NCBI GenBank assembly: GCA_017435505.1
Contig: JAFSEZ010000042.1
Coordinates: 1 to 64,000 of the forward strand
DNA: 64,000 bases
Direction: 5' to 3'
DNA from: Akkermansia sp.
Lineage (GTDB): Bacteria > Verrucomicrobiota > Verrucomicrobiia > Verrucomicrobiales > Akkermansiaceae
Below are positions 1-7,812 of the stretch, one piece after another (position 1 is the stretch's first letter; each line of letters starts with the position of its first letter). The notes below the pieces were generated by a model that made no database searches, was not told the DNA's origin, and saw nothing but the letters and a program-made list of their open reading frames with translations. The translations under genes were made by a program, and so were the position numbers.

Positions 1-35
1 CCTTTCGAGCCGCCCCGTGACGGGGTGCGGGGCAA

Positions 36-64
36 ACTATACATGAATCGCCTCAAAACGTCAA
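36..64 (-). promoter_or_regulatory. Minus-strand sigma70-type promoter leaving the window
   Basis: On the minus strand TTGACG (64-59) and TATAGT (41-36) are separated by exactly 17 bp. Transcription would begin near base 29 and run off the left edge. The first transcribed bases hold a short GC-rich stem (CCCCG/CGGGG, 13-25). No start codon is visible before the edge, so the gene served lies outside. A stable RNA gene is possible, but that is inference. Confidence 0.6.
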
Positions 65-188
65 GCTTATTTTTGAAGAAAATGCAAATTTTTGTCAAAA
101 AACGCCCCAAAAAGCCCATTTTTTGCTCTTTTGAGCCCCAAATTTGGCCTTTTTGGGGAAAATACGCACTGTCTTACCGGAAAAGCCC

Positions 189-233
189 AAAAAAGTGAGC
201 GGGATTCCCTGCTCTTTGCAAAGACCCCCGCTC
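189..233 (-). terminator. Rho-independent terminator behind a decayed barrel gene
   Basis: Read on the minus strand, GAGCGGG and CCCGCTC pair (233-227 with 203-197) and are followed by CACTTTTTT. It lies about 39 bp beyond the stop codon of the barrel tail at 272, which suggests it is that gene's original terminator. Confidence 0.6.
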
Positions 234-271
234 CGAGTATGCGTTCTTTCTTATACATATACACGTGAGGG

Positions 272-322
272 CTACCCAAATCGATACGTGGCGCCAATGG
301 ACGCGTTGTAGGCGTTGAACGC
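272..322 (-). pseudogene. C-terminal tail of an outer-membrane beta-barrel protein
   Basis: The minus strand reads AFNAYNASIGATYRFG and then TAG. Alternating hydrophobic/polar residues and a terminal aromatic-glycine are typical of the last strand of an outer-membrane barrel. The frame has a stop two codons upstream, so only 16 residues survive. The break falls at the edge of the 34-bp-phased repeats (326-413) that precede the ATPase gene, so the repeat/ATPase segment probably replaced the rest of this gene. That replacement is inference; the residues and the terminator are seen directly. Confidence 0.45.
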
Positions 323-325
323 AAG

Positions 326-413
326 TTAACCTTGGGGTTTTGCAACACCTATGCCGAATTTAACCTTGGGGGTTTGCAACACTTCCTACAAATTTAACCT
401 TGGGTTTTTGCAA
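326..413 (+). repeat. Three 34-bp-phased direct repeats upstream of the ATPase gene
   Basis: Three near-identical units of the form TTAACCTTGGGGTTTTGCAA begin at 326, 360 and 394, exactly 34 bp apart. The third ends 7 bp before the -35 box at 421. Equal phasing of about three helical turns beside a promoter suggests binding sites for a regulator, possibly the ATPase itself. Only three units are present, with non-identical 11-14 bp spacers, so this is not a CRISPR. Confidence 0.8.
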
Positions 414-420
414 ATTGACA

Positions 421-449
421 TTGACAGTGAAAGAAAAAAGGAATATAAC
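421..449 (+). promoter_or_regulatory. Promoter of the DUF4143-type ATPase gene
   Basis: TTGACA (421-426) and TATAAC (444-449) are separated by 17 bp. Transcription should start near 456, about 15 nt before the ATG at 471. The three phased repeats end immediately upstream. Confidence 0.7.
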
Positions 450-470
450 TTCACTCATAGCGCCCCGGCC

Positions 471-1820
471 ATGAAAAGATACGCACTCGAAAAGCTTCAA
501 AAATGGAAAGAGCACCCCTTCCGCAAGCCCCTTTTGCTGATGGGTGCACGCCAAGTAGGCAAAACATGGCTTATGCAAGAATTCGGAAGGCTCCATTTTC
601 AAAAGGTGGCCTATATTCGCTTTGATAACAGCGAGCGAGCCAGACGCGCATTCAGCATTGATTTCGACATTCCAAGGCTCTTGGAAGCTATTTCCATCGA
701 AAGCAAATGTGCCATTGAGCCACAAAATACGCTCATCATTCTGGATGAAATTCAGGAATGCCCCGCAGCTCTCACTTCGCTGAAGTATTTCTGTGAAGAA
801 GCCCGTGAATACGCAATCATAGCAGCCGGCTCACTACTGGGAGTAGCAGACCACGTAGGCACCGGTTTCCCGGTAGGAAAGGTAGATCGACTGAATCTAT
901 ATCCTATGAACTTTTGCGAATTTCTCGAAGCCACGGACCAAGCACAGCTTGCAACACTACTGCAAAAACAGGATTGGAGCCTCATCAACCACTTTGAAGA
1001 TCTCTATATCCGCAACCTGCGCACTTATCTGTATGTTGGTGGCATGCCCGGTGTAGTACAAGTATATCATAAACTGCGAAATTATGATGAAGTACGCCAA
1101 GCTCAACTCAGTCTGCTGCGTGACTACCGCGAAGATTTCAGCAAACACGCCCCGACCGAAGCGCAACCTAAGCTGAACATGGTGTGGGACTCGGTTCCCC
1201 AGCAGCTGGCAAAGGAAAACAAACGCTTCGTCTACGGAGATGTATACTCAGGAGCACGCCGCAAAGCGCTGGAAATTCCCCTGAGATGGTTGCAGGATGC
1301 CGGGTTAATTCATCCTGTGCCCCGCATTAAGAAACCCCATCTTCCCATGTCCTCATACTGGGAAAACGGTATCAGCAAAGTATATTTCTTGGATGTTGGC
1401 CTGTTGTCCGCCGTCAGCGGGCTCGATGCCGGCACACTCTTGGATGGTAACGACATTTTCAGCGAATTCAAGGGGGCTCTTGCCGAGCAATTCGTGCAAC
1501 AAGAGCTGCGTTCCGCTTGTGAGCTTGCTCCCTGCTACTGGGCCAGCGAGGAAAAAAATGCCAAAGCAGAGATAGATTTTCTCTGCTCCATCCGTGGCCA
1601 TATCATACCCCTCGAAGTCAAAAGCGGAGACAACTTGCGAGCTCGAAGCCTACTGGTCTACTGTCAGCGATTCCAACCGCACTTTGCCATCCGCACCTCC
1701 CTGCACCCATACTCCACCAACGAATACGCCTTCAAAGAACCCCGGCACACCCACACCGCCACCCGCCTCATCGAACTGCCTCTCTACGCCATTTCGCAGC
1801 TTGCGGCGATTATTGGGTGA
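471..1820 (+). CDS. ATP-binding protein, AAA/DUF4143 type
   Basis: A 449-residue cytosolic protein of the AAA_14/DUF4143 architecture. The N-terminal ATPase shows Walker A GARQVGKT near residue 25 and a Walker B-like LIILDEIQE near residue 90. The C-terminal half carries the PD-(D/E)XK-like pattern of this family, with AEIDFLC and PLEVKSG near residues 365-385. The family is widespread and often mobile; its biochemical role is not settled. The ATG at 471 is chosen because the promoter at 421-449 would start transcription near 456, excluding the upstream in-frame ATG at 351, which lies inside the repeats. The gene stands alone. The three phased repeats and the broken barrel gene to its left suggest that it arrived as a small cassette. 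Confidence 0.85.
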   Translation: MKRYALEKLQKWKEHPFRKPLLLMGARQVGKTWLMQEFGRLHFQKVAYIRFDNSERARRAFSIDFDIPRLLEAISIESKCAIEPQNTLIILDEIQECPAALTSLKYFCEEAREYAIIAAGSLLGVADHVGTGFPVGKVDRLNLYPMNFCEFLEATDQAQLATLLQKQDWSLINHFEDLYIRNLRTYLYVGGMPGVVQVYHKLRNYDEVRQAQLSLLRDYREDFSKHAPTEAQPKLNMVWDSVPQQLAKENKRFVYGDVYSGARRKALEIPLRWLQDAGLIHPVPRIKKPHLPMSSYWENGISKVYFLDVGLLSAVSGLDAGTLLDGNDIFSEFKGALAEQFVQQELRSACELAPCYWASEEKNAKAEIDFLCSIRGHIIPLEVKSGDNLRARSLLVYCQRFQPHFAIRTSLHPYSTNEYAFKEPRHTHTATRLIELPLYAISQLAAIIG

Positions 1821-2113
1821 CTCAACTCCATGATCGGATACCCCACCAACTTTCGGACCACGCCGGATTTCAGCCCTTCCCAGCGGGGTTGTTCGTTTTG
1901 GTGGTACTATGGCCTCTGCTGACTCCCTACAGACGGATTGCTCCGCAGCGCTTTGGCCTTCTATTCGGTTCTTGTTCATCCTGTCTGTGTTTCGCCTCCG
2001 GCTTCCTCCCCACCCCACATTACTGTGACGCAGTTGCCTTTGGCTATTTGATTCCGCCCTGTCAGCGGCTCATTGGGGACTTCCACCCCAGTTACGTGTC
2101 ATGCCTGACGTAC
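1821..2113. other. Region without a recognisable gene
   Basis: About 290 bp between the ATPase stop and the terminator at 2114-2155. Long overlapping reading frames exist on both strands, but none has a recognisable domain, promoter or plausible start. The base composition resembles decayed coding sequence or part of a mobile element; I could not identify which. Confidence 0.4.
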
Positions 2114-2155
2114 AAAAAGACGGGCGGGATTCCCCGCACACGGCAAGGAATCCCG
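2114..2155 (-). terminator. Terminator of the decayed autotransporter gene
   Basis: The inverted repeat CGGGATTCC (2125-2133) / GGAATCCCG (2147-2155) is followed on the minus strand by CCCGTCTTTTTG. It sits 22 bp past the stop codon of the barrel remnant ending at 2178. It shares the core GGGAATCCCGC with the terminator at 189-233. Confidence 0.6.
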
Positions 2156-2177
2156 ATCATGGCTAGATACATACTCC

Positions 2178-2443
2178 TCAGAAAGCCACGCGCACGCCTA
2201 TCTGCGCATCAAACTGAGTCGTATCGCCGCGCAAAATGCTCTCAGCAGAACCGAATACGGACATCGTATCATTCAGCGGGACAAATACGTTCCGTTCATA
2301 CCGACATTATAACCCCAGCGGTTGTTATCGGCCCCACGCTGCACGTATTGAGTATCAGCGCCACAGAATCGCAGGTTCAAATCGGCCGTAGTATCGCCCA
2401 CGCTACCCACCATCAGGGCGGACCAAAGGGTGCGGGGTTGTAA
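2178..2443 (-). pseudogene. Frameshifted C-terminus of an autotransporter beta-barrel
   Basis: The minus strand reads ADLNLRFCGADTQYVQRG, then NRWGYNVGMNGTYL, and runs into a stop. In the next frame it continues PLNDTMSVFGSAESILRG and ends QIGVRVAF with TGA at 2178. Joined, the two frames give a typical last stretch of an autotransporter barrel with a C-terminal phenylalanine. One missing base near 2300 breaks the frame. Everything upstream (passenger and most of the barrel) is absent, so this is a dead remnant. Homology is uncertain above about 2440. Confidence 0.7.
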
Positions 2444-2617
2444 CTCTCTTTCGTTGTTGTTTGTTCGGAGCATGAAAAAAATGTTTCTTTCCATATATAG
2501 GGAGTTTTTTGGGAAAAAGAATCCTATTTTTAGGCGAAATAGGCGCACAACTATTTTAGGATAAGCATCTTAATGTATGTTTTATTTTTTACACATTTGT
2601 ATAAAAACACTTTATAC

Positions 2618-2646
2618 TTGAGAGGGGACAGAGCATTTGGTAGGAT
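2618..2646 (+). promoter_or_regulatory. Promoter implying a leaderless mRNA for the DUF5009-like gene
   Basis: TTGAGA (2618-2623) and TAGGAT (2641-2646) are 17 bp apart, and the ATG at 2653 follows after six bases. The expected start point is the A of that ATG. Confidence 0.5.
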
Positions 2647-2652
2647 GAAATC

Positions 2653-3777
2653 ATGGCTGGAGCGAGGCGAATAGAGAGTATTGATGTGCTGCGCGGAGTG
2701 GATATGTTCATGCTGACGGGCGGGGCAGCGCTCATCATGTCGGGGGCTAAGTTGTGGGGGGATAAGGAGACGGCAGCGGGAGTAGTGATGCAGCTGACAC
2801 ATGCGAATTGGGGGGAGGCGCTGACCTGCTGGGATATGGTGATGCCGCTGTTTATTTTCATTGTGGGAGCGAGCATGCCCTTTGCCTTTGCGAAATACCG
2901 AGAGCGCGGGGGCGAACGGTGGCAGTGGCCAACGCTGCTGCGAGTGATACGCCGCGTGGTGCTTCTTTTTGTACTGGGCATGGTGGTGCAAGGCCACTTG
3001 TGCTCGGCGGAGCCGGGGCGCATGGCTCTTTTTTGCAACACTCTGCAAGCAATAGCGGAGGGGTATTTGATAGCCGCCATTGTCCTGATGCTTGGCTGGG
3101 GTCTGAGGGGGCAAGTGTGCAGCATCTTGGGGTTGCTGGCGGGCTATTGGGCTCTGCTGCGCTTTGTGCCGTATGCGGGGAATGCAGGAGGACTTTTCCA
3201 ACCCGACAACAATTTGGCCATCTATATTGACCGCGCGTTGCAGGGTTCTTGGGCCGATGGTACACCGTACAGTTGGATTCTGACGTCTATGTCCTTTGGC
3301 GCACTCACGCTGATGGGATGCGCCGGGGGGGAGTTGATACGGCGATATTGCAGCATGCGCAGCGTTGCCATTCTGGTGGGGAGCGGCGCAGCATGCCTTG
3401 TGGCAGGTTGTTTGTTGGCCTACGACACGCCTATCATCAAGCACATCTATACCAGCAGCGCAGTGCTCTGGTGCGGAGGCTGGTGTTTGTTGTTGCTGGG
3501 TGTGTTTCACCTGCTGTTTGATTTTCGCACATGGTTGGCACCCTTGGGGTATCCGTTCAAAGTATTAGGGTGCAACGCCATGTTGGCATACCTGCTGGCA
3601 GAAATCCACGGATTGCAAGGGTATTCGCTGTGGAACAGCCTGGCCGCCCCATTGCTGGGAGGTACGGCGCGATTGTGCGGCGATGCATCTACCTTTGTGT
3701 ACCAGCTGCTGTCTTACATCTTGTTCTGGCTGGTCTTTTTCTTCCTGTACCAGCACCGCGCGTTCCTGCGCGTATAA
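2653..3777 (+). CDS. Inner-membrane acyltransferase, DUF5009 / HGSNAT-like (COG4299)
   Basis: A 374-residue polytopic protein. The N-terminus reads RIESIDVLRGVDMFML and is followed by MVMPLFIFIVGASMPFAFAK. This 'S-x-D-x-x-R-G' opening, then a hydrophobic segment and an acidic/His-rich loop, is characteristic of DUF5009 and of the heparan-alpha-glucosaminide N-acetyltransferase-like family. These move acetyl groups across the membrane onto sugars. Roughly ten hydrophobic helices can be counted, and there is no signal peptide. The start at 2653 fits the promoter at 2618-2646. The gene converges on the Enzyme I gene with an 8-bp gap, so it is probably monocistronic. The acceptor sugar cannot be read from the sequence; cell-wall or extracellular glycan modification is inference. 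Confidence 0.8.
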   Translation: MAGARRIESIDVLRGVDMFMLTGGAALIMSGAKLWGDKETAAGVVMQLTHANWGEALTCWDMVMPLFIFIVGASMPFAFAKYRERGGERWQWPTLLRVIRRVVLLFVLGMVVQGHLCSAEPGRMALFCNTLQAIAEGYLIAAIVLMLGWGLRGQVCSILGLLAGYWALLRFVPYAGNAGGLFQPDNNLAIYIDRALQGSWADGTPYSWILTSMSFGALTLMGCAGGELIRRYCSMRSVAILVGSGAACLVAGCLLAYDTPIIKHIYTSSAVLWCGGWCLLLLGVFHLLFDFRTWLAPLGYPFKVLGCNAMLAYLLAEIHGLQGYSLWNSLAAPLLGGTARLCGDASTFVYQLLSYILFWLVFFFLYQHRAFLRV

Positions 3778-3785
3778 ACGGTGGC

Positions 3786-5540
3786 TCAATCAAACAGGGT
3801 CGGGTAGGATTTGAGCGCCAAATCTTTGGAAAGTCTGCGGATAGTATAGCTATCTTCTGCTTGGAGAGCTTCTTCGGCCATGATGCGGCATTCCTCGTAG
3901 TTGAGGTGGCGAATGGCAAAACGTATGAGCGGCAGCAGGTGCGTGCCTACAGAGAGCTCACGCACTCCCAAGCCGACCAGCAGGGGGACAAGGGTGATAT
4001 CCCCCCCCATTTCCCCGCAAATACCGGTGGGGATACCGGCCGCAATGGTCTGGCGCATGAGGCGCACCACCCCCGGATGGGTGGAGCGGAACATGCTTGC
4101 CACACGGTAATTCACGCGGTCTACAGCGATAGTGTATTGGGTTAAATCGTTGGTACCAATGGAGAAGAAATCAACGTGCCGAGCGAGGACATCGGCCATC
4201 ATGGCAGCGCTGGGCACCTCTATCATAATACCCACGCGCATGTTCTCATCATACGCAAGGCCACGGGCGCGCAAATCGGTGCGGCACTCATCGAGGAGGG
4301 CATGAACATCCCGCACTTCGGTGATGCCGGATACCATGGGGAACATGACGCCCACCTTGCCGTGAGCCGAGGCGCGCAGGATGGCGCAAAGCTGTTCTTT
4401 GAATACCTCCGGGCGGCTGAGGGAGACGCGTATACCGCGCCAGCCCAGGAAGGGATTGTCCTCCTTTTCCTCCAGTACTTCAAAGGGTAATTTATCGCCC
4501 CCGGAATCAAGGGTACGGAAAATGACTTCGTGCGGTGCGCAGCGTTCCACCAGTTCTCGGTAGTGCTCGTACTGCGTTTCTTCATCCGGCAAGCCACCAT
4601 TACCCAGCAGGAAAAACTCTGTACGGTACAAGCCCACCCCCTCTGCACCGCTGCGACTGATAGCGCCATATTCGTGGGCAAACTCCACGTTGGCCGCAAG
4701 GCGAATGCGCCTGCCATCGGTCGTTTCGGCCGGCAGGTCTTTCATTTCGATGAGTGCGCTGTACGCTTTTTCTTTCTCGGCTTGGATTTCGCGGTAATGA
4801 TCGAGGGTTTCAGCCGTGGGGTTGATGATGAGTACGCCGCTGTAGCCATCCAAAATGGCGGGTCGACCCACGCGAGATTCCATGACCAAATGCGGAACAG
4901 CCACCACGGCTGGCAAGCCCAACGAACGCGCCAAGATGGCGGTATGAGATACAGCAGAGCCAGCCTCCGTCACAAAGCCCAGAACGGTATTTGGATCCAA
5001 ATCAGCGGTATCGCTGGGGCTAAGGTCGTAGGCGGCCAATACACATGGTTCGGCGCTCTCTCCGGCACGCGGAGAAGCTGCGACCGGCGCCATGTTTTTG
5101 AGGACTCGCTGCAGCACATCCCCAATATCAGCCACGCGAGAGCGCAGGTAGGAATCATCCACATGGCGCATGACCTCCATGAAGTTTTGCACCACAGCAT
5201 AGTACACAGAATCAATATTCTGCATGCGGCGGGGAACTTCCTTGCGCAGTTTATTGAGGATAGTACGATCGCGCAGGAACAGGAGGTGAGCATCGAAAAT
5301 GGCAGCTTCATTGGCACCGGAGAGGTGTTCTACACGAGCTTTGAGAGAATGCAATTCCTCCTCGGTGCGGGTGAGGGCAGCTTCAAAACGAGCCCACTCG
5401 CTTTCGAGCTCAACAGGCAGAATAGTGCGAGTTGCCGGAGCAGAACACCCCTGAGCTTCCACCCTCAAAACGCCGATGGCAATACCGGGGGATACCGGCT
5501 GGCCTTTCAGGCGTCTCTCAAACCCATCATCTATCTCCAT
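3786..5540 (-). CDS. ptsI: Phosphoenolpyruvate-protein phosphotransferase (PTS Enzyme I)
   Basis: A 584-residue cytosolic enzyme that takes phosphate from PEP onto a histidine and passes it to HPr. The phosphohistidine lies in SHTAILARSLGLP in the swivelling domain. The PEP-binding barrel shows GIMIEVPSAA, FSIGTNDLTQY and the catalytic-cysteine motif GICGEMGGD. The length is that of ordinary Enzyme I; there is no GAF domain, so it is not the nitrogen-type PtsP. I start at the ATG at 5540, giving LKGQPVSPGIAIG near the N-terminus. The open frame extends to a TTG at 5582, directly after the HPr stop, which is an alternative. It is the last gene of the ptsH-ptsI pair, and no sugar-specific EII gene is present in the window. 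Confidence 0.95.
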   Translation of the reverse strand: MEIDDGFERRLKGQPVSPGIAIGVLRVEAQGCSAPATRTILPVELESEWARFEAALTRTEEELHSLKARVEHLSGANEAAIFDAHLLFLRDRTILNKLRKEVPRRMQNIDSVYYAVVQNFMEVMRHVDDSYLRSRVADIGDVLQRVLKNMAPVAASPRAGESAEPCVLAAYDLSPSDTADLDPNTVLGFVTEAGSAVSHTAILARSLGLPAVVAVPHLVMESRVGRPAILDGYSGVLIINPTAETLDHYREIQAEKEKAYSALIEMKDLPAETTDGRRIRLAANVEFAHEYGAISRSGAEGVGLYRTEFFLLGNGGLPDEETQYEHYRELVERCAPHEVIFRTLDSGGDKLPFEVLEEKEDNPFLGWRGIRVSLSRPEVFKEQLCAILRASAHGKVGVMFPMVSGITEVRDVHALLDECRTDLRARGLAYDENMRVGIMIEVPSAAMMADVLARHVDFFSIGTNDLTQYTIAVDRVNYRVASMFRSTHPGVVRLMRQTIAAGIPTGICGEMGGDITLVPLLVGLGVRELSVGTHLLPLIRFAIRHLNYEECRIMAEEALQAEDSYTIRRLSKDLALKSYPTLFD

Positions 5541-5586
5541 TGTCGGGGGTGTGCCACGTATAGCCCCTGGCACAGGGGGCAAAAAA

Positions 5587-5853
5587 TCAGGCTTCTCCGA
5601 ACTTACCGGCCACCAATTCCTCCAACGCGGCTATGGTTTCTGCCTCATCAGCACCATCTGCAGTCACTTTAATTTGAGCGCCACAGCCTACAGCAAGCAT
5701 CATCAACCCCATAATACTCTTACCATCCACCGACTCATCGTCTTTTTCCACGGTCACATCAGCCTGGAAACGGCTAGCAACGCGAACAAACTGCGCAGCA
5801 GGGCGAGCATGAATACCAAGTTTGTTGAGGACTGTGAGAGTTTTCGTAATCAT
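5587..5853 (-). CDS. ptsH: Phosphocarrier protein HPr
   Basis: An 88-residue protein. The active histidine sits in GIHARPAAQFV (His near residue 15), and the regulatory serine site near residue 46 is present in GKSIMGLMMLA. Length and layout match canonical HPr. The serine site leaves open control by HPr kinase, but no hprK is visible here. A -10 box TATAAT lies on the minus strand at 5885-5880, about 26 bp upstream, so the pair may have its own promoter in the 94-bp gap after murJ. Enzyme I follows immediately. Confidence 0.95.
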   Translation of the reverse strand: MITKTLTVLNKLGIHARPAAQFVRVASRFQADVTVEKDDESVDGKSIMGLMMLAVGCGAQIKVTADGADEAETIAALEELVAGKFGEA

Positions 5854-5947
5854 GGGAGGCTGGGGTGTTTTCTTGTTGCATTATACGCGCCACGCTGCGG
5901 ATTGCGAGCTTTTTTTGCCTGAAAAGAAAGAATTTGCTTACTTGCGA

Positions 5948-7807
5948 TTATTTTTTGCGACGCAGGAAGCGAGAAGCGAACATTTGCAGCTCCGGCACGC
6001 GGAAAATAAAGGCCGCAAAGAGGTAGATTCCTCCCGTCAACACGCCGCCAACAGCCAAGGCCGAGAATCGGGCAAAGAAGCTCCACGAGGTAAAATCATT
6101 GAAGAAGAGTTCGCGTGTTTGCCAGCAAATGATGCCTAAAACTGTACCGGCCGCAATGATACGCAAGACACCGGGCAGCAGCGTGCGCTCGGCCATTCCC
6201 CCCAAGAGGTGTCGCAGGTAGAGGAAATAAAAGAGGAAATTGAGGGTCGTAACCACAGAAGTGGTAAGGGCAAGCCACGATGCCCCCAAGTGGAATACGT
6301 GTACAAAGGTGTAGTTAAGAGAAATGGAAATGGCACAGGCAACCAAGGCCAAGCAGGCAGGAGCCCACGGTTTCTCCAACGCCAAGAAGACAGGTTGGAG
6401 CACTTTCATGCCGGCATAGCCCAACAAGCCTAAAGAATAAGCTGCCAACACCTGCCCTGTAAGAGCAGAAGCAGCAGCATCAAATCGGCCTCGCTGGAAA
6501 AAGATACTCACTATTTCTTCCCCCCAGATACCGAGGAATACGGCCGAAGGTACAGCAAAAAATGCTACAAAACGCATTGCTTGAGCCAAATGCTCTGCTA
6601 TGCCATTATCGCCCTGCGTAAGAGACATACGAGAGACGGAAGGCAAAACCACCATTCCCACGGCCACACCAAAGAGGGCAACCGGCAACTGCCACAGATG
6701 AAAAGCACCGGAAATAGCGGTGACTGCACCGGCAGGCAAATAAAGAGCAAAGGAGGTATTGATAAATATGTTTGTCTGGGTGATGCCGGCAGCAATGACA
6801 CCGGGAATCATCAGCAGCCATACTTTACGGACGCGCGCGTCCGTAAATGCAAGGCGTCCGGTTCGCCATGCAAGGCCGAGATTCCAGTGCGGGCGGTATC
6901 CTTTGCTGCGCAAGCGCGGGATTTGTACTGCCACCTGTGCAGCCCCGCCCAATACTACAGCCACTGCAAAACCATAGAGAGCTTGGGGGCCAAAGTTCGG
7001 GTCAATCAGCCAGCCAATCATGCAGCCACCGATGACGGTTGTCAGGTTAAAAGCAGCACTCGCCAAATTAGGTAAGCCGAAGATGCCGAAGACATTGAGC
7101 GCTCCCATACTGAGAGCCGAGAGCGAGGCAAGCAAAATGAACGGCCACATGATACGGCATAAATCAGCAGCCAAATCAATGTAATCGCGTGGCTCTACCC
7201 GCAGCACAGGCATGCTTGAGGCTTTGGGCGAGGTACGCCCCATAGAAAAAGCCACTTTATCACCGGCTTGCAATTTTTCCACCGCCGACAGGCGTACAAC
7301 GGAAGATGGCAGCATCTGCGCGGAAATGGATTCCGGAGCAGAGAATCGGGCAATGGGCAAGCCCTCGGCATCATGTTGCATACCCATGTAGGTAGCAAAA
7401 TCAGCGTCTTGGGCAGAAGCCGCGGCCGGCACAGGCTCCCAAGCCACGCGCACCTTGGCAGGGTATAGTTGCTGCATACACACACCTGCCAACAAGACAC
7501 CTGCTGCCACAATGCACACCATGAGTGATACCAGTTGAGATACCACCATGTGTGCCACCTTCCAAGCGGCATCGGGGCCCTCACTTTTTTCCACCTTGCT
7601 CATCACGCTGGTGAAGCTTTGGGAGAGGGCACCCTCCGCAAACATATCGCGCAGCATGTTAGGCACGCGGAACGCTGTCAGGAAAGCATCTAAAGCCCCG
7701 GTTGCCCCAAAGAGAGCTGTATACACCACCTCGCGCAGCAATCCCGTGAAGCGGCAACAGAAGATTGCAGCGGTTGCAATCAAACTCTTTTTGTGCATAG
7801 AAGCCAT
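5948..7807 (-). CDS. murJ: Lipid II flippase MurJ with an enlarged periplasmic loop
   Basis: A 619-residue MviN/MurJ-family inner-membrane protein that flips lipid-linked peptidoglycan precursor. Family features include RFTGLLREVVYTALFG at the N-terminus, with the essential arginines, and FRVPNMLRDMFAEGALSQSF. About fourteen hydrophobic helices can be followed. MurJ proteins are usually close to 510 residues. The excess here is mainly a hydrophilic stretch of about 90 residues (roughly 115-205) between the third and fourth helices, rich in Ala, Ser and Pro, where typical MurJ has a short periplasmic loop. The ATG at 7807 is preferred over the TTG at 7816. The start lies 5 bp after the stop of the upstream TPR gene, implying coupled expression. 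Confidence 0.93.
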   Translation of the reverse strand: MASMHKKSLIATAAIFCCRFTGLLREVVYTALFGATGALDAFLTAFRVPNMLRDMFAEGALSQSFTSVMSKVEKSEGPDAAWKVAHMVVSQLVSLMVCIVAAGVLLAGVCMQQLYPAKVRVAWEPVPAAASAQDADFATYMGMQHDAEGLPIARFSAPESISAQMLPSSVVRLSAVEKLQAGDKVAFSMGRTSPKASSMPVLRVEPRDYIDLAADLCRIMWPFILLASLSALSMGALNVFGIFGLPNLASAAFNLTTVIGGCMIGWLIDPNFGPQALYGFAVAVVLGGAAQVAVQIPRLRSKGYRPHWNLGLAWRTGRLAFTDARVRKVWLLMIPGVIAAGITQTNIFINTSFALYLPAGAVTAISGAFHLWQLPVALFGVAVGMVVLPSVSRMSLTQGDNGIAEHLAQAMRFVAFFAVPSAVFLGIWGEEIVSIFFQRGRFDAAASALTGQVLAAYSLGLLGYAGMKVLQPVFLALEKPWAPACLALVACAISISLNYTFVHVFHLGASWLALTTSVVTTLNFLFYFLYLRHLLGGMAERTLLPGVLRIIAAGTVLGIICWQTRELFFNDFTSWSFFARFSALAVGGVLTGGIYLFAAFIFRVPELQMFASRFLRRKK

Positions 7808-7812
7808 GAAAA

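Noticed and set aside
67-348. 93-residue minus-strand frame at the left edge
   Set aside because: It crosses a terminator and the phased repeats, has no domain, and is in a different frame from the genuine barrel tail that stops at 272.
326-413. CRISPR array
   Set aside because: Only three units, with 11-14 bp spacers, directly abutting a promoter and without cas genes.
1650-2443. Long frames on both strands after the ATPase gene (a 122-residue minus frame and a 208-residue plus frame)
   Set aside because: No domain or promoter. A faint resemblance to group II intron sequence came to mind but could not be supported, and part of the plus frame is the antisense of the autotransporter remnant.
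2551-3510. 319-residue minus-strand frame opposite the membrane acyltransferase gene
   Set aside because: His/Gln/Arg-rich shadow of the plus-strand gene, which has clear family motifs.
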